From Anaerotruncus sp. MC2020 (GTDB taxonomy: Bacteria; Bacillota; Clostridia; Oscillospirales; Ruminococcaceae): a stretch of 64,000 nt of DNA. The notes under the pieces are model-generated. The model was not told the origin of the DNA. It searched no databases and was given only the letters and a program-made list of their open reading frames with translations. Position numbers and translations under genes: made by a program. The stretch spans positions 1 through 64,000 of the forward strand of contig JNKE01000017.1 in the NCBI GenBank assembly GCA_000701945.1. Direction: 5' to 3'. This document shows, one piece after another, positions 27,766-36,401 of the stretch; the stretch's first letter is position 1, and every line of letters begins with the position of its first letter.

Positions 27766-28950
27766 TCACTCCTGTAATATCAGGCTATCGACCTTATCTG
27801 TCAGCTCAGCGATATGCCGCTGTGCCGTTTTTATGCGTTTTTCTCCGAGCTCGCCGTTTTTCAGATCGGTCGAAACGAGCAGATACAGGAATCGTACAGC
27901 AGCTGCAAGGGCTATCTTGTCGTTTATCTCCGCAAGCTCCGACATCTGTTTGCCGAAGTAATTCTCCATTATGCTTTTCCATATCGGCTCGCCTGATTCA
28001 TTGGGTATGCCAAGGAACGTTTTCAGATTATTCGGATCGTCCTCAGCAAACAGGATATAGGTCACATACAATGCCTGCAGATCAAACAGCGGCTGACCTG
28101 TGCAGAGCGTGTCCATATCTATCAGCATGGGCTCATCACCGACCAGCATTACGTTTTTCATCTGGAAATCACCATGCACGATATGCAGGTCATCAGGCAG
28201 AGCAAGCAGCAGCTCTTTCAGCCGCCTGCACTGTTCATCAGGCAGGTGACCGCTGATAACATCAAGGTATCCGATAAATATATCACGAGCCATAGGAAGC
28301 GTATCCGCGTCCATTTCGGCAGAGTGGACGGTTTTCAGAAAATCCGCATAGAGCCGAAGCAGCTCATCAAAGCGTTCGGGCTCGCGGATTAGGATATCGT
28401 TGAAGGTATCGGCGTTGAGGAGCTCAAACACAGAGCCGTACTGTTCGCCGACCTTTACAACATCGTAGGATATCGCAGTAGGCACGCCCTTTATAAATGC
28501 GCACTTGGCAAGCCGCTGTTCATTTCGTATCATCGGAAGGCTGTTTGGCGCATGGTATACCTTGACGATAGTCTCGGGGTCAACACGGTAAACAGTTCCG
28601 AAGAAGCCCCTGCCTATGACTTCGCAGCCTTCGACCGAGAGCTCGCGGAAACGCTTCTCAATGGTAAGCAGCTCGGTAAAGCCCGTCACATCGAATATAT
28701 CATAGACCTCGGGAGAAACGTTGATTATGCTGATATTCTCCCCGAAGCTCTTGCGAAGTTTCATTATCACACGAAGTCCCGCGCTTGATATGTATTCAAG
28801 CTCGGAAGCGTCCAGTATGAGCTGTGTCACGTCCGAAGGCTTGCTTTCAACAGCGGAAAGAAGCTCCTTTTCAGTTTGCGATGCATTACTCGTATCTATT
28901 CTTCCTTCAAGAAAGATAGTCATGGTATCGTTTTCAACAGAGACTTTCAT
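27766..28950 (-). CDS. STAS domain fused to an aminoglycoside-phosphotransferase-like kinase
   Basis: 394 residues. Residues 1-100 are a STAS (anti-sigma-factor antagonist) domain with the usual phosphorylatable Ser context YISSAGLRV. Residues about 105-390 are an APH/choline-kinase-like domain: glycine-rich loop GRGFFGTVYRV, ATP Lys in IVKVYH, catalytic HGDFQMKNVML, and metal-binding DMD. AAGGAG sits 8 bases before the start. A STAS module joined to a small-molecule-type kinase suggests a signalling fusion (inference). It stands alone. Confidence 0.87.
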   Translation of the reverse strand: MKVSVENDTMTIFLEGRIDTSNASQTEKELLSAVESKPSDVTQLILDASELEYISSAGLRVIMKLRKSFGENISIINVSPEVYDIFDVTGFTELLTIEKRFRELSVEGCEVIGRGFFGTVYRVDPETIVKVYHAPNSLPMIRNEQRLAKCAFIKGVPTAISYDVVKVGEQYGSVFELLNADTFNDILIREPERFDELLRLYADFLKTVHSAEMDADTLPMARDIFIGYLDVISGHLPDEQCRRLKELLLALPDDLHIVHGDFQMKNVMLVGDEPMLIDMDTLCTGQPLFDLQALYVTYILFAEDDPNNLKTFLGIPNESGEPIWKSIMENYFGKQMSELAEINDKIALAAAVRFLYLLVSTDLKNGELGEKRIKTAQRHIAELTDKVDSLILQE

Positions 28951-29172
28951 GTTATCAGCTCCTTGTGATTATTGATTAAATATATTATATCATATTTATG
29001 GATACCAATGTGTGAATAAACAATGAATAATCATACTGTCATAATTTACAAACTTTCTTGAAAATAATGGTGTATAATAACGAGAATTGATGCTGATTTT
29101 TCTTTTGAAACTTGGATTCCGTAACTCAACGCCAAAGCGTAATATAATTTACATTGAACAAAAATATTTGTA

Positions 29173-29201
29173 TTGACAAAATATGGATTATCATTTATCA
29201 T
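29173..29201 (+). promoter_or_regulatory. Promoter of a broken gene
   Basis: TTGACA, 17 bases, TATCAT. About 58 bases upstream of the ATG at 29259. The rest of 28951-29172 is AT-rich and holds no gene that I can see. Confidence 0.65.
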
Positions 29202-29258
29202 TAAGTAGTAAGAATTGTATAATTATCCTTAATTATTACAGAAGGGAATGCTTTTTTA

Positions 29259-29577
29259 ATGAATAAATACAGTCCAAAGCAATCTCCTTATTAGTACAAA
29301 CTCCTTGCTTTTCTTATTGAGAGAATAGTACTACTGTCAATGACTATCGAATGGAATACTTTTTCAGAAATCAAAGACTGGTACAGTAAGCAAAGTCTGT
29401 CAAAAAGGTACATATATGAAGTTTATGCAGCTTTGGATAAATTTGAGTACTGGTTCGAATATGGCGTTTTTCCGTCTCGCAAAGGAATACAGCCTCAGCT
29501 CACGTATATTAAACCAAGTATAGGTGAACTTGACCTAACATACTTACAATCTAAGATGAATGAATTGTTCTCTTATA
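29259..29577 (+). pseudogene. Small gene with an early TAG stop and a lost 3' end
   Basis: AGAAGGGA is 11 bases before ATG 29259. The frame reads MNKYSPKQSPY, then TAG at 29292, then stays open in the same frame for about 95 codons (IKDWYSKQSLSKRYIYEVYA...), until it runs into inverted ArdC-like DNA near 29577. Translation could restart at ATG 29340. Unrecognised; the joined end shows a rearrangement. Confidence 0.5.
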
Positions 29578-30033
29578 CGTCAAAGACATACGCCTTCTTG
29601 AATCCGATAGTTGCCACCTCGTTTTCAACAGTTTCTTCTCCGAGCCGTCGACGTTGAAAACCTGTTTGCCATCGCCGTCCTTGACAGGCTGCTCCTTTAG
29701 TTCCTTGCTTTTGAAGGACATCGGAGCGAGTATTGCTATGCCTTTTTCGCCTTTGTTGATAGTCCTGCCGAGCTCTTTCCACTTGCCGAACGCTGCTACA
29801 AGGCTTGCATCGGGCTTCTGGAGCATAATCAGTATACAGTTGCCTGCGGAATAGTTTGTGAACTTACTCATATACCGCAGACATTTCTTGTAGCTGTCCG
29901 ACTCGAAAACAGCCTTAACGCCGTCATCAATCTTTTTGAATAGCTCTTGCATCTCCTCACGCTTTTCAGCTTTATATTCAGCTTTCTGCTGCGGAGTGAG
30001 CTTTTTCTTCCATGATGTATTATCTACCTCCAT
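29576..30033 (-). pseudogene. ArdC-like antirestriction N-terminal domain, truncated and frameshifted
   Basis: The start of a plasmid/ICE ArdC-type ssDNA-binding protein: MEVDNTSWKKKLTPQQK, SAGNCILIMLQKPDAS, FGKWKELGRTINKGEKGIAI. Reading then slips near 29620: the expected ATIGFKKAYVFDV continues in another frame and ends at the junction near 29577. The catalytic part is gone. Marks an old conjugative element. Confidence 0.75.
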
Positions 30034-30283
30034 TCATTTAGAAAAGTATTTATATATGCAAAAAAGCCGACTCTGTATGGCTTCTGTGAGAAACCAACAA
30101 AAACGGCTTTGAAATCGGTCGAAAATTCTATATTCGGTTTTCGGCTATTTTCGGAGTTCTTCGGCGTTCCGTGCTTTGCTTTTTCAAAAACTGCTCCAAA
30201 ACTCCTGTTTTAGGGCGTTCACCTTCGGTTTTTAGGGTTTGGGATCTATTGCTCCACCTTGAAAATCGCTGTTTTCAGACAAC

Positions 30284-30312
30284 AAAAAAAGCCCGAAACA
30301 TCGGACTTTTTC
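30284..30312 (-). terminator. Terminator downstream of tRNA-Arg
   Basis: AAAAAGCCCGA / TCGGACTTTTT with one mismatch, 33 bases after the tRNA 3' end. 30034-30283 holds no gene that I can support. Confidence 0.65.
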
Positions 30313-30344
30313 GCTGACGGATCTAAATTGTTCCATCTTTTTGG

Positions 30345-30418
30345 CGTGCCTGGAGGGATTCGAACCCCCGACCTACTGGTTCGTAGCCAGTCACTCTATC
30401 CAGCTGAGCTACAAGCAC
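30345..30418 (-). tRNA. tRNA-Arg (ACG)
   Basis: Complete cloverleaf on the minus strand: acceptor GTGCTTG/CAGGCAC, anticodon loop CTACGAA, T arm GGGGGTTCGAATCCCTC. The discriminator is G; CCA is not fully encoded. Confidence 0.95.
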
Positions 30419-30551
30419 ATTCACAACAGTATTTATTTTATCACGTTTTACATGAAAAGTCAAGGCAAGTAAATAAAATCGTCAAATTGCACTAAATAAC
30501 CTTTGGCAAACAAGAGGAAAGTAAAAAATACAGCAAAAATATGATATCACC

Positions 30552-30580
30552 TTGACAAAAAAACTCGTTTCTGATATAAT
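30552..30580 (+). promoter_or_regulatory. Promoter of tRNA-Lys
   Basis: Consensus TTGACA, 17 bases, TATAAT, 12 bases before the tRNA. Confidence 0.93.
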
Positions 30581-30592
30581 TATATGTGCTTT

Positions 30593-30668
30593 GAGACATT
30601 AGCTCAGTCGGTAGAGCATACGCCTTTTAAGCGTAGGGTCGAGGGTTCAAATCCCTCATGTCTCACCA
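30593..30668 (+). tRNA. tRNA-Lys (TTT), CCA encoded
   Basis: Acceptor GAGACAT/ATGTCTC, D arm GCTC/GAGC, anticodon loop CTTTTAA, T arm GAGGGTTCAAATCCCTC, encoded CCA. Its 3' end abuts the repeat element copy 1. Confidence 0.97.
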
Positions 30669-30669
30669 T

Positions 30670-31350
30670 ATGTTCAGGACTAAAAGAATGACATGTCGAA
30701 AAAAGCCCGAATATTCGGGCTTTTTTGCTGCCCAAATTCAGAAAAATTTCTTAAAAAAATGAGGGATGACATTGGGGTGTTTTAAGGCTTTTTAGGGAGT
30801 TGAACCCCCACAAAGGTAGTTTTGGAGCTCTTCAAAGGTCGATATACCGGCTAATCTCAGATTTTTCAGCTAAAAATAGTACACAAAGTTTCGGACTCGG
30901 TTTTAGTGGTTTTCACGAAATGTGAAAGCGCTGGAATCGAGTCCCTTTTTATTTTCCTCAAAAAAATATGATAGAACACCTATCATTTTCTTAGCCGTTT
31001 TCAATGGCATCAGTGGCAGGTCGGGTAACTATGCCACCAAGGACAGCAAAAGCCGCTGTGGATGTTTTTTGAGCCTCCTGTGCCAGATACATAGACAAAG
31101 CAGATCACGCCTGCTGTCTATGGAATAATTCTGCCAGGAGGAAGAAAATATGAACAAATACTCTATGAGCGGTAAGCTGATGCATAAAGCTTCCGATCAC
31201 AACACCAAACGCTGTGTGGTTGAGAAATGGGTATTCCTGCCTCACTCAGACTTTGAAAGACTGAAAGCAAATCCGTATCAGGAACATGAAGCTATAACCG
31301 CCGCCAAAGACCTTATGTTCGAGGACGAGGAAGCATATCACTGTATTATG
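30670..31350 (+). repeat. Three-copy element, copy 1: structured leader plus start of a small gene
   Basis: About 480 bases of conserved noncoding DNA followed by the MNKYSMSGKL gene. Conserved hairpins here: GACTCG/CGAGTC enclosing TTTTCAC-gaaat-GTGAAA (30894-30943); ATGATAG/CTATCAT (about 30967-30985); GTGGCA/TGCCAC (31013-31037); CATAGACA/TGTCTATG with inner AGCAG/CTGCT (31090-31122), ending 14 bases before AGGAGG. Copies 2 and 3 are at 33622 and 57692. Compare as an RNA, not only as DNA: some differences keep the pairing (copy 1 has a G-U where copy 2 has A-U). Confidence 0.8.
30699..30727 (+). terminator. Terminator after tRNA-Lys, conserved in repeat copy 3
   Basis: AAAAAGCCCGA/TCGGGCTTTTTT hairpin. 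The same hairpin, with its TATGTTCA(T/G)GACTAAAAG flank, recurs at 57695-57750, so it belongs to the repeat as well. Confidence 0.85.
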
Positions 31351-31503
31351 CTTCTTGACGAGCACGGCGATAATTCTCAGTTTGAAGCGTGTATCCACTG
31401 TCACGGAGTCCTCATTCTTTTACCCATAAAGTATTTTTCCACCATTATATTGACCGCAGCGTGCAGATATGATATGATAAGAAACGGACTGTCAAAGCTC
31501 TGA
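31150..31503 (+). CDS. MNKYSMSGKL-type small protein, C-terminus replaced
   Basis: 117-residue frame. The first 70 or so residues (MNKYSMSGKLMHKASDHNTK, WVFLPHSDFERLKANPYQ, YHCIMLLDEHGD) are shared with the copy at 58179, which ends at residue 62; the rest after DEHGDN looks like unrelated DNA read through. Probably a truncated member of an uncharacterised family carried by Ruminococcus mobile elements; I do not know its function. AGGAGG lies 8 bases upstream. Confidence 0.55.
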   Translation: MNKYSMSGKLMHKASDHNTKRCVVEKWVFLPHSDFERLKANPYQEHEAITAAKDLMFEDEEAYHCIMLLDEHGDNSQFEACIHCHGVLILLPIKYFSTIILTAACRYDMIRNGLSKL

Positions 31504-31633
31504 ATTGAAAGAATAATAACGCCTGAAAAATATTTTTTTGGAAAATTCTCAAAAAAGTGTTACAACCTGAGTTCACTGTGCGTTTATATAAGTGAAGGAC
31601 AGATCTGAACCTAAAAAACACGGGAGGTCGCGT

Positions 31634-32194
31634 ATGACTGACAATGAGATACTGCATCTGTTGCGGGAAACACCGCAGCAGGGACAGCGCGCACTATTTG
31701 ATAAATATTACAGTTATGTAAATTCTATTGTGAACAGGATAATAAGCGGGACCGGCAGTCCCGATGATGCAGAGGAATGCGTCATAGACGTGTTCGCATC
31801 GGTCATGATGAAGCTTGTTCCGGACGATGACTGCTCATTGAAGTCGTACATCGGCACAGCTGCGAGGAATGCGGCTATCAGCATGAGACGCACACTGTCA
31901 GCCAGAACGGGCAGGAACATATCCGCAGATGATGAGAATATGGCAGAGATCGCAGATGATGAGGATATCGAAGAAAACACTGACAGATCCGAAACATCCG
32001 AACTGCTGCTGAAAAAGGTCTCAGAGCTCGGACCTCCTGATTCAATAATAATTATTCAGAAATACTACTACGATAAAAGCTCAAAGGAAATAGCCGGAAT
32101 GGTAGGACTAAACGCAGCAGCAGTAAGGATGCGCTGCGGTAGAGCAATGAAACGGCTGAAAAAGCTTCTTGAAGCTGACGGTATCACTCTGTAA
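31634..32194 (+). CDS. ECF-type RNA polymerase sigma factor
   Basis: 186 residues. ATG 31634 has GGGAGG 6 bases upstream. Region 2 (ALFDKYYSYVNSIVNRII, DDAEECVIDVFASVMMKL) and region 4 HTH (SSKEIAGMVGLNAAAVRMRC) are clear, with an acidic linker between (DDENMAEIADDEDIEEN). It directs transcription of a regulon that cannot be read from here. It is followed after 12 bases by a one-span membrane protein, the usual place for the anti-sigma factor. Confidence 0.92.
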   Translation: MTDNEILHLLRETPQQGQRALFDKYYSYVNSIVNRIISGTGSPDDAEECVIDVFASVMMKLVPDDDCSLKSYIGTAARNAAISMRRTLSARTGRNISADDENMAEIADDEDIEENTDRSETSELLLKKVSELGPPDSIIIIQKYYYDKSSKEIAGMVGLNAAAVRMRCGRAMKRLKKLLEADGITL

Positions 32195-32206
32195 AGGAGA
32201 GTAAAT

Positions 32207-33367
32207 ATGAATAATAATAAGAAAATAATAAGAACTCTCCGCAATGCGGACAAGGCTTCTGTCGAGAGGCTTATGGCGGAGGAAGCAAAGAAGAATGAGA
32301 TATTTGCAAAGGCTCAGCAGAAAGCAAATATCGAACAATCCGAATACGCAGACAGTGTAAGCGGAGTTGAAAAGTACGATAGGAGAATTAGTATGACAAG
32401 AATAGCAAGCATAGCTGCAGCAGCAGTACTTATAATGGGCTCTATCGGCGGAGGAGCATATATGATGAGAAATAACAATGACAATCCGGTGATCCCCGGA
32501 CCGGTTGAACCGGCTACCACAGCAGAGACAAATACTGAGACATCATCAACAGTAGAGACAACTACTGAGACATCATCAACAGTCAGCACAGGAACAGACA
32601 CAACAATTAACGATACATCAGAAACAACTGCCGCAGATTATACAGTCTCAGGAGAAGATTCGCTGGAGTTCAGCGTTACAAAGCAAGAGCTCATAGAAAA
32701 GGTTATGTATAATAGCGTGAATTTTTTTGATAAGTTCTCGGCAGATTATACTGCCCAGATAAACGAGCGCCGTGAATTCCATACAGAGCCTGAGATTCTC
32801 ACAGGTAAAATATATCTTGATGAGGTGGCTATGACAGCTTCAGCAACAGTTGAGCGATATGAAAATGAACAGCTCATCGGCAGGTCTCTCATAGCAATAA
32901 TGGACAATTATTACTATGATGCTGAAGAATCATGGGTAGAAACAGATTTTGTAAACGGCGGTTACAAATCCCTTGAAACTCCGGACAAATATTATTATGT
33001 GAAAGACCAAAATACAAATAAGGTATTTATCAACCCTAGGGGCAGAACTATGAATATAGACGTTAATGCTCCAGAAAACTGGGACATAACAGGAGAAAGA
33101 ACAGAAAACGGCAGAAAGATAATATCAATAAGCGGCGTTCAGACAGGCGATAACAATTATGAGGGAGTTTATCGTGAGATTCCTTATTTCATGGAAGTCG
33201 ACGCTGAAACAGGTATGACGCTCTCTTATGATGAGTACGACAGCGAAGGCAACATGACTTCTTCATATAAGATGACAAACTATAAGTTTGATGACGATGC
33301 CGTAGAATTCAGAACAGCTTCAGACATTATAAGCGAAATTGAAAACGGCGGATTCAGGAAAATGTAA
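32207..33367 (+). CDS. Membrane anti-sigma-like protein with extracellular sensor domain
   Basis: 386 residues: cytoplasmic N-terminal 60 (MNNNKKIIRTLRNADKASVE), one membrane segment (about residues 65-85), a Thr/Ser/Glu-rich linker (about 32515-32640), and an extracellular 240-residue domain that resembles lipoprotein-type sandwich folds (LTGKIYLDEVAMTASATVER). AAAGGAG lies just upstream. Position and topology suggest the anti-sigma factor for the ECF sigma, sensing something outside the cell, comparable in plan to RsgI proteins but not homologous by anything I can see. Confidence 0.75.
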   Translation: MNNNKKIIRTLRNADKASVERLMAEEAKKNEIFAKAQQKANIEQSEYADSVSGVEKYDRRISMTRIASIAAAAVLIMGSIGGGAYMMRNNNDNPVIPGPVEPATTAETNTETSSTVETTTETSSTVSTGTDTTINDTSETTAADYTVSGEDSLEFSVTKQELIEKVMYNSVNFFDKFSADYTAQINERREFHTEPEILTGKIYLDEVAMTASATVERYENEQLIGRSLIAIMDNYYYDAEESWVETDFVNGGYKSLETPDKYYYVKDQNTNKVFINPRGRTMNIDVNAPENWDITGERTENGRKIISISGVQTGDNNYEGVYREIPYFMEVDAETGMTLSYDEYDSEGNMTSSYKMTNYKFDDDAVEFRTASDIISEIENGGFRKM

Positions 33368-33434
33368 CATAACAATAGAGTCAATCCCAAATTTCGTGTA
33401 AACGTAAAATAGTGCAATAGGAAAGTGTATGATG

Positions 33435-33462
33435 AGACCGATTGTGAAAGCAGTCGGTCTTA
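33435..33462 (+). terminator. Terminator after the sigma/anti-sigma pair
   Basis: AGACCGA/TCGGTCT hairpin. A second strong hairpin, AGCTCCATGTG/CACATGGAGCT, follows at 33540-33568. Confidence 0.6.
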
Positions 33463-33621
33463 TCTGCATACTATGATAACCTGAGAGAAACCTGTCAGAT
33501 TAACTGTGCAGGGAATATCGGCTCGGAATAAAACCAAAAAGCTCCATGTGCCATTAACACATGGAGCTGAATCTACAAAGCGAAAACCAGTTACATAAAT
33601 TATAATGTTATGATTGTTTTG

Positions 33622-34114
33622 ACAAAGTCCGAAAAAAACCGAATATTCAGGCTTTTTTGCTGCTCAAATTCAGAAAAATTTCTTGAAAAAATGAGGGATG
33701 ACATTGGGGTGTTTTAAGGCTTTTTAGGGAGTTGAACCCTCACAAAGGTAGTTTTGGAGCTCTTCAAAGTTCGATATACTGGCTAATCTCAGATTTTTCA
33801 GCTAAAAATAGTACACAAAGTTTCGGACTCGGTTTTAGTGGTTTTCACGAAATGTGAAAACGCTGGAATCGAGTCCTTTATTATTTTCCTCAGAAACATA
33901 TGATAGAAAGTCTATCATATGTTTCTGAGCCGTTTTCAATGGAATCAGTGGCAGGTCGGGTAACTATGCCACCAGGGACAGCAAAAGCCGCTGTGGATGA
34001 TTTTTGATCCTCCTGTGGCAGATACATAGACAAAGCAGATCACGCCTGCTGTCTATGGAAAATTTATGTCAGGAGGAAGGAAATATGAACAAATACTCTA
34101 TGAGCGGTATGTAG
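33622..34114 (+). repeat. Three-copy element, copy 2: leader with perfect 18-bp hairpin, gene cut after 8 codons
   Basis: Very close to copy 1 over about 480 bases. Contains a perfect 18-bp hairpin at 33889-33929 (CTCAGAAACATATGATAG arm) where copy 1 is imperfect. The small gene starts at 34085 but runs into TAG at 34112 after MNKYSMSGM, because the sequence changes after the GGT codon. 34115-34254 has a small hairpin (ACGATTG/CAATCGT) and nothing else. Confidence 0.8.
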
Positions 34115-34254
34115 TGATTGACGATGTAATGAAAATCAGACGATTGTTTTACAATCGTCGTGGCATAGCCGAATTTATATAATTTAAGTGCCTTGATAAA
34201 GGCTCTTTTTTGTACTATAATGTGAAGTTAACTAAAAAAACTTATTTTGTCCTC

Positions 34255-34306
34255 TTGACAAACTGTAATGCGATTGCTATAATTGTATACATAGAGGTTA
34301 TACAAT
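34255..34306 (+). promoter_or_regulatory. Promoter and palindromic operator of the GntR-ABC operon
   Basis: TTGACA (34255-34260), 17 bases, TATAAT (34278-34283). Immediately over the start site lies ATTGTATA / TATACAAT (34282-34306), the kind of site a YtrA-type GntR repressor uses to control its own operon (inference). Confidence 0.85.
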
Positions 34307-34370
34307 TTAGACTTTCACAGTAGTTGCAAATGCTGTGAGAGCCTTGACCCCGAAGGAGTGTACACTAATT

Positions 34371-34745
34371 ATGAATGTCAATATCAGTAACTCATCAGGT
34401 GAACCTATCTATTTGCAGATAGCTAACCAGATAAAGACTATGATACTGGAGGGAAAGCTAAAAGAAGGAGAAGCGCTGCCATCTATGCGTATTTTGGCGA
34501 CAGAACTTCGTATCAGCTTTATGACAACGAAACGCGCCTACGAAGAACTTGAACGTGACGGCTTTATCGAAAGCTACACTGGCAAAGGCTCATTCGTCAA
34601 GGCGCAGAACTTAGAGCTCTATCGTGAGGAGCAGATCAAGCGTATCGAAGCCCTGCTTATTGAGGCAAGCGATACTGCTCAAAAAGTTGGCGTCACGATG
34701 GAGGAGCTTCACGAATTGCTCGACCTTGTCAACGGAGGGGAATAA
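34371..34745 (+). CDS. YtrA-type GntR-family repressor
   Basis: 124 residues: a winged HTH (PIYLQIANQIKTMILEGKLK, GEALPSMRILATELRISFMT, FIESYTGKGSFV) and a short C-terminal helical tail without a ligand domain, the YtrA subfamily layout. ATG 34371 has AAGGAG 12 bases upstream. First gene of an operon with an ABC transporter; it probably represses its own promoter at 34282-34306. Confidence 0.92.
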   Translation: MNVNISNSSGEPIYLQIANQIKTMILEGKLKEGEALPSMRILATELRISFMTTKRAYEELERDGFIESYTGKGSFVKAQNLELYREEQIKRIEALLIEASDTAQKVGVTMEELHELLDLVNGGE

Positions 34746-34746
34746 T

Positions 34747-35625
34747 ATGAACGATTACGAAAACGCGATCGAGATCAAGGGCGTTACCAAAAAATATGAC
34801 GGTTTTACGCTGGATAATATCAGCTTTGATGTGCCGAAGGGCTGTATCATGGGCTTTATCGGGCAAAATGGCGCTGGAAAGACCACAACTATCCGCAGTC
34901 TGCTGCATATTACGGACATCAACAGCGGCGAGATACGCTTGCTCGGTCTTGACCATATAAAGGACGAAGCTGCGATAAAAAAGCGAATAGCAGTAGTCTT
35001 TGACGAGCTGCCGTTCCATGATGTGTTCAATGCAAAAGATATGGCAAAGATATTTGAGGGTATGTACCCTGAATGGGATAATGTCGCATATATGCAATAC
35101 ATCGAGCGTTTTCAGCTTCCTTTGAAAAAGAAGATAGGACAGTTCTCCAAAGGCATGAAGATGAAATTGCAGATAGCCTGCGCACTTTCCCACAATGCCG
35201 AGCTCCTCGTCATGGATGAAGCAACAACAGGTCTTGACCCAGTTGTTCGTGACGAGATACTGCATATCTTCATGGAGTATCTGCAAAACGGCGAGCGCTC
35301 GATACTCATGTCCTCGCATATCACCTCAGACCTTGAAAAGATAGCCGATATGGTGACATTCATCGACAAGGGAAAGATACTGCTTTCGGGTTACAAGGAC
35401 GAAATAATCGAGCAGCACTGTATTCTCAAGTGCGACCAAGAAAAGCTGCAAGATATCGACAGTGAGGATATCGTCAGCATACGCACCAACAATTTCGGTG
35501 CAGAGGTCATGGTGAATGACCGTGAAAATGCCTCCTACAAATACAGTGACTGCGTGATAGACCCTGCAAGCCTTGACGATATCATGCTCTACTATGTACA
35601 CCGTGACACAAAGGAGTGGTCATAA
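34747..35625 (+). CDS. ABC transporter ATP-binding protein
   Basis: 292 residues. Walker A GQNGAGKTT, signature FSKGMKMKLQIACAL (degenerate LSGGQ), Walker B LLVMDEATTGLDP, switch His in MSSHITSD. The C-terminal 70 residues form the extra domain typical of YtrB/BcrA-like exporters. GGAGGGG is 7 bases upstream of ATG 34747, which follows the repressor stop by one base. It works with the next two membrane proteins. Confidence 0.95.
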   Translation: MNDYENAIEIKGVTKKYDGFTLDNISFDVPKGCIMGFIGQNGAGKTTTIRSLLHITDINSGEIRLLGLDHIKDEAAIKKRIAVVFDELPFHDVFNAKDMAKIFEGMYPEWDNVAYMQYIERFQLPLKKKIGQFSKGMKMKLQIACALSHNAELLVMDEATTGLDPVVRDEILHIFMEYLQNGERSILMSSHITSDLEKIADMVTFIDKGKILLSGYKDEIIEQHCILKCDQEKLQDIDSEDIVSIRTNNFGAEVMVNDRENASYKYSDCVIDPASLDDIMLYYVHRDTKEWS

Positions 35626-36401
35626 TGAAACTTTACAGATCGCTTATATATCGTGAATTGAAGCTGACTCGTAAACGCTGCATCCTTATGCTTATACTGT
35701 TTCTTCTGCTGTCGCTGATGCTGCTGCTTCCAATAATGATCGGTGGACTATCAGGGGATTCAGAAATGGAAGAGGATCTGCTCAGTATAGTATGGCTTGC
35801 TTCTGGTATTGTCGCACTGACAGGCGGGTTCTTGGCAGGCACAAACAACGGCTTACAGAAAGCGGATATAAATTCAGGGTGGAAGCGGTATTCCTTTATC
35901 CTCCCACCGACTGCGAAACAGCAAGCGTTGTCCGATCTGCTGACAAAGCTATGCTATATCCTGTTCTTCGGACTGTTATCAGTTGCTTTTTTAATGGTTT
36001 GCAAAATCGTATCGGGTATCAACACTGCAGTAGAGGGAATTGATCCTATCTGCCGGATGCTGAATATTTATCTTGGAGCTGTCTGTGCTGTGATGTTTGT
36101 CGATATTGCATACAGCTATATCATGATGTTTGCAAACGATAAGAATCAGTTGAAGCTGATAAGCGCACTTGCTTTTGTAGGCGCGGGAGCTGTGCTTAAA
36201 GTTTTTGGTTTGTTTCCCAGAATGAATAAAACTGAGAAGCCTGCTGAGGACGGTACTATGATCTCGGAAGAAGCGATCAACAAATTTGAAACTTTTTTGA
36301 GTTCTGGGAAAACAATACTTTGCATATTAGCCGTTTTTGTTGTATTATGTGTATTATTCTTCCTTGCGATGTGGAGGTCGCATGAAAGGAGAGAGTCGTA
36401 A
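35625..36401 (+). CDS. ABC-2 type membrane protein
   Basis: 258 residues with about six membrane segments, no catalytic motif. Start ATG 35625 overlaps the ATPase stop by one base (TAATG), with AAGGAG 8 bases upstream. Permease of the exporter by position. Confidence 0.85.
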   Translation: MKLYRSLIYRELKLTRKRCILMLILFLLLSLMLLLPIMIGGLSGDSEMEEDLLSIVWLASGIVALTGGFLAGTNNGLQKADINSGWKRYSFILPPTAKQQALSDLLTKLCYILFFGLLSVAFLMVCKIVSGINTAVEGIDPICRMLNIYLGAVCAVMFVDIAYSYIMMFANDKNQLKLISALAFVGAGAVLKVFGLFPRMNKTEKPAEDGTMISEEAINKFETFLSSGKTILCILAVFVVLCVLFFLAMWRSHERRES

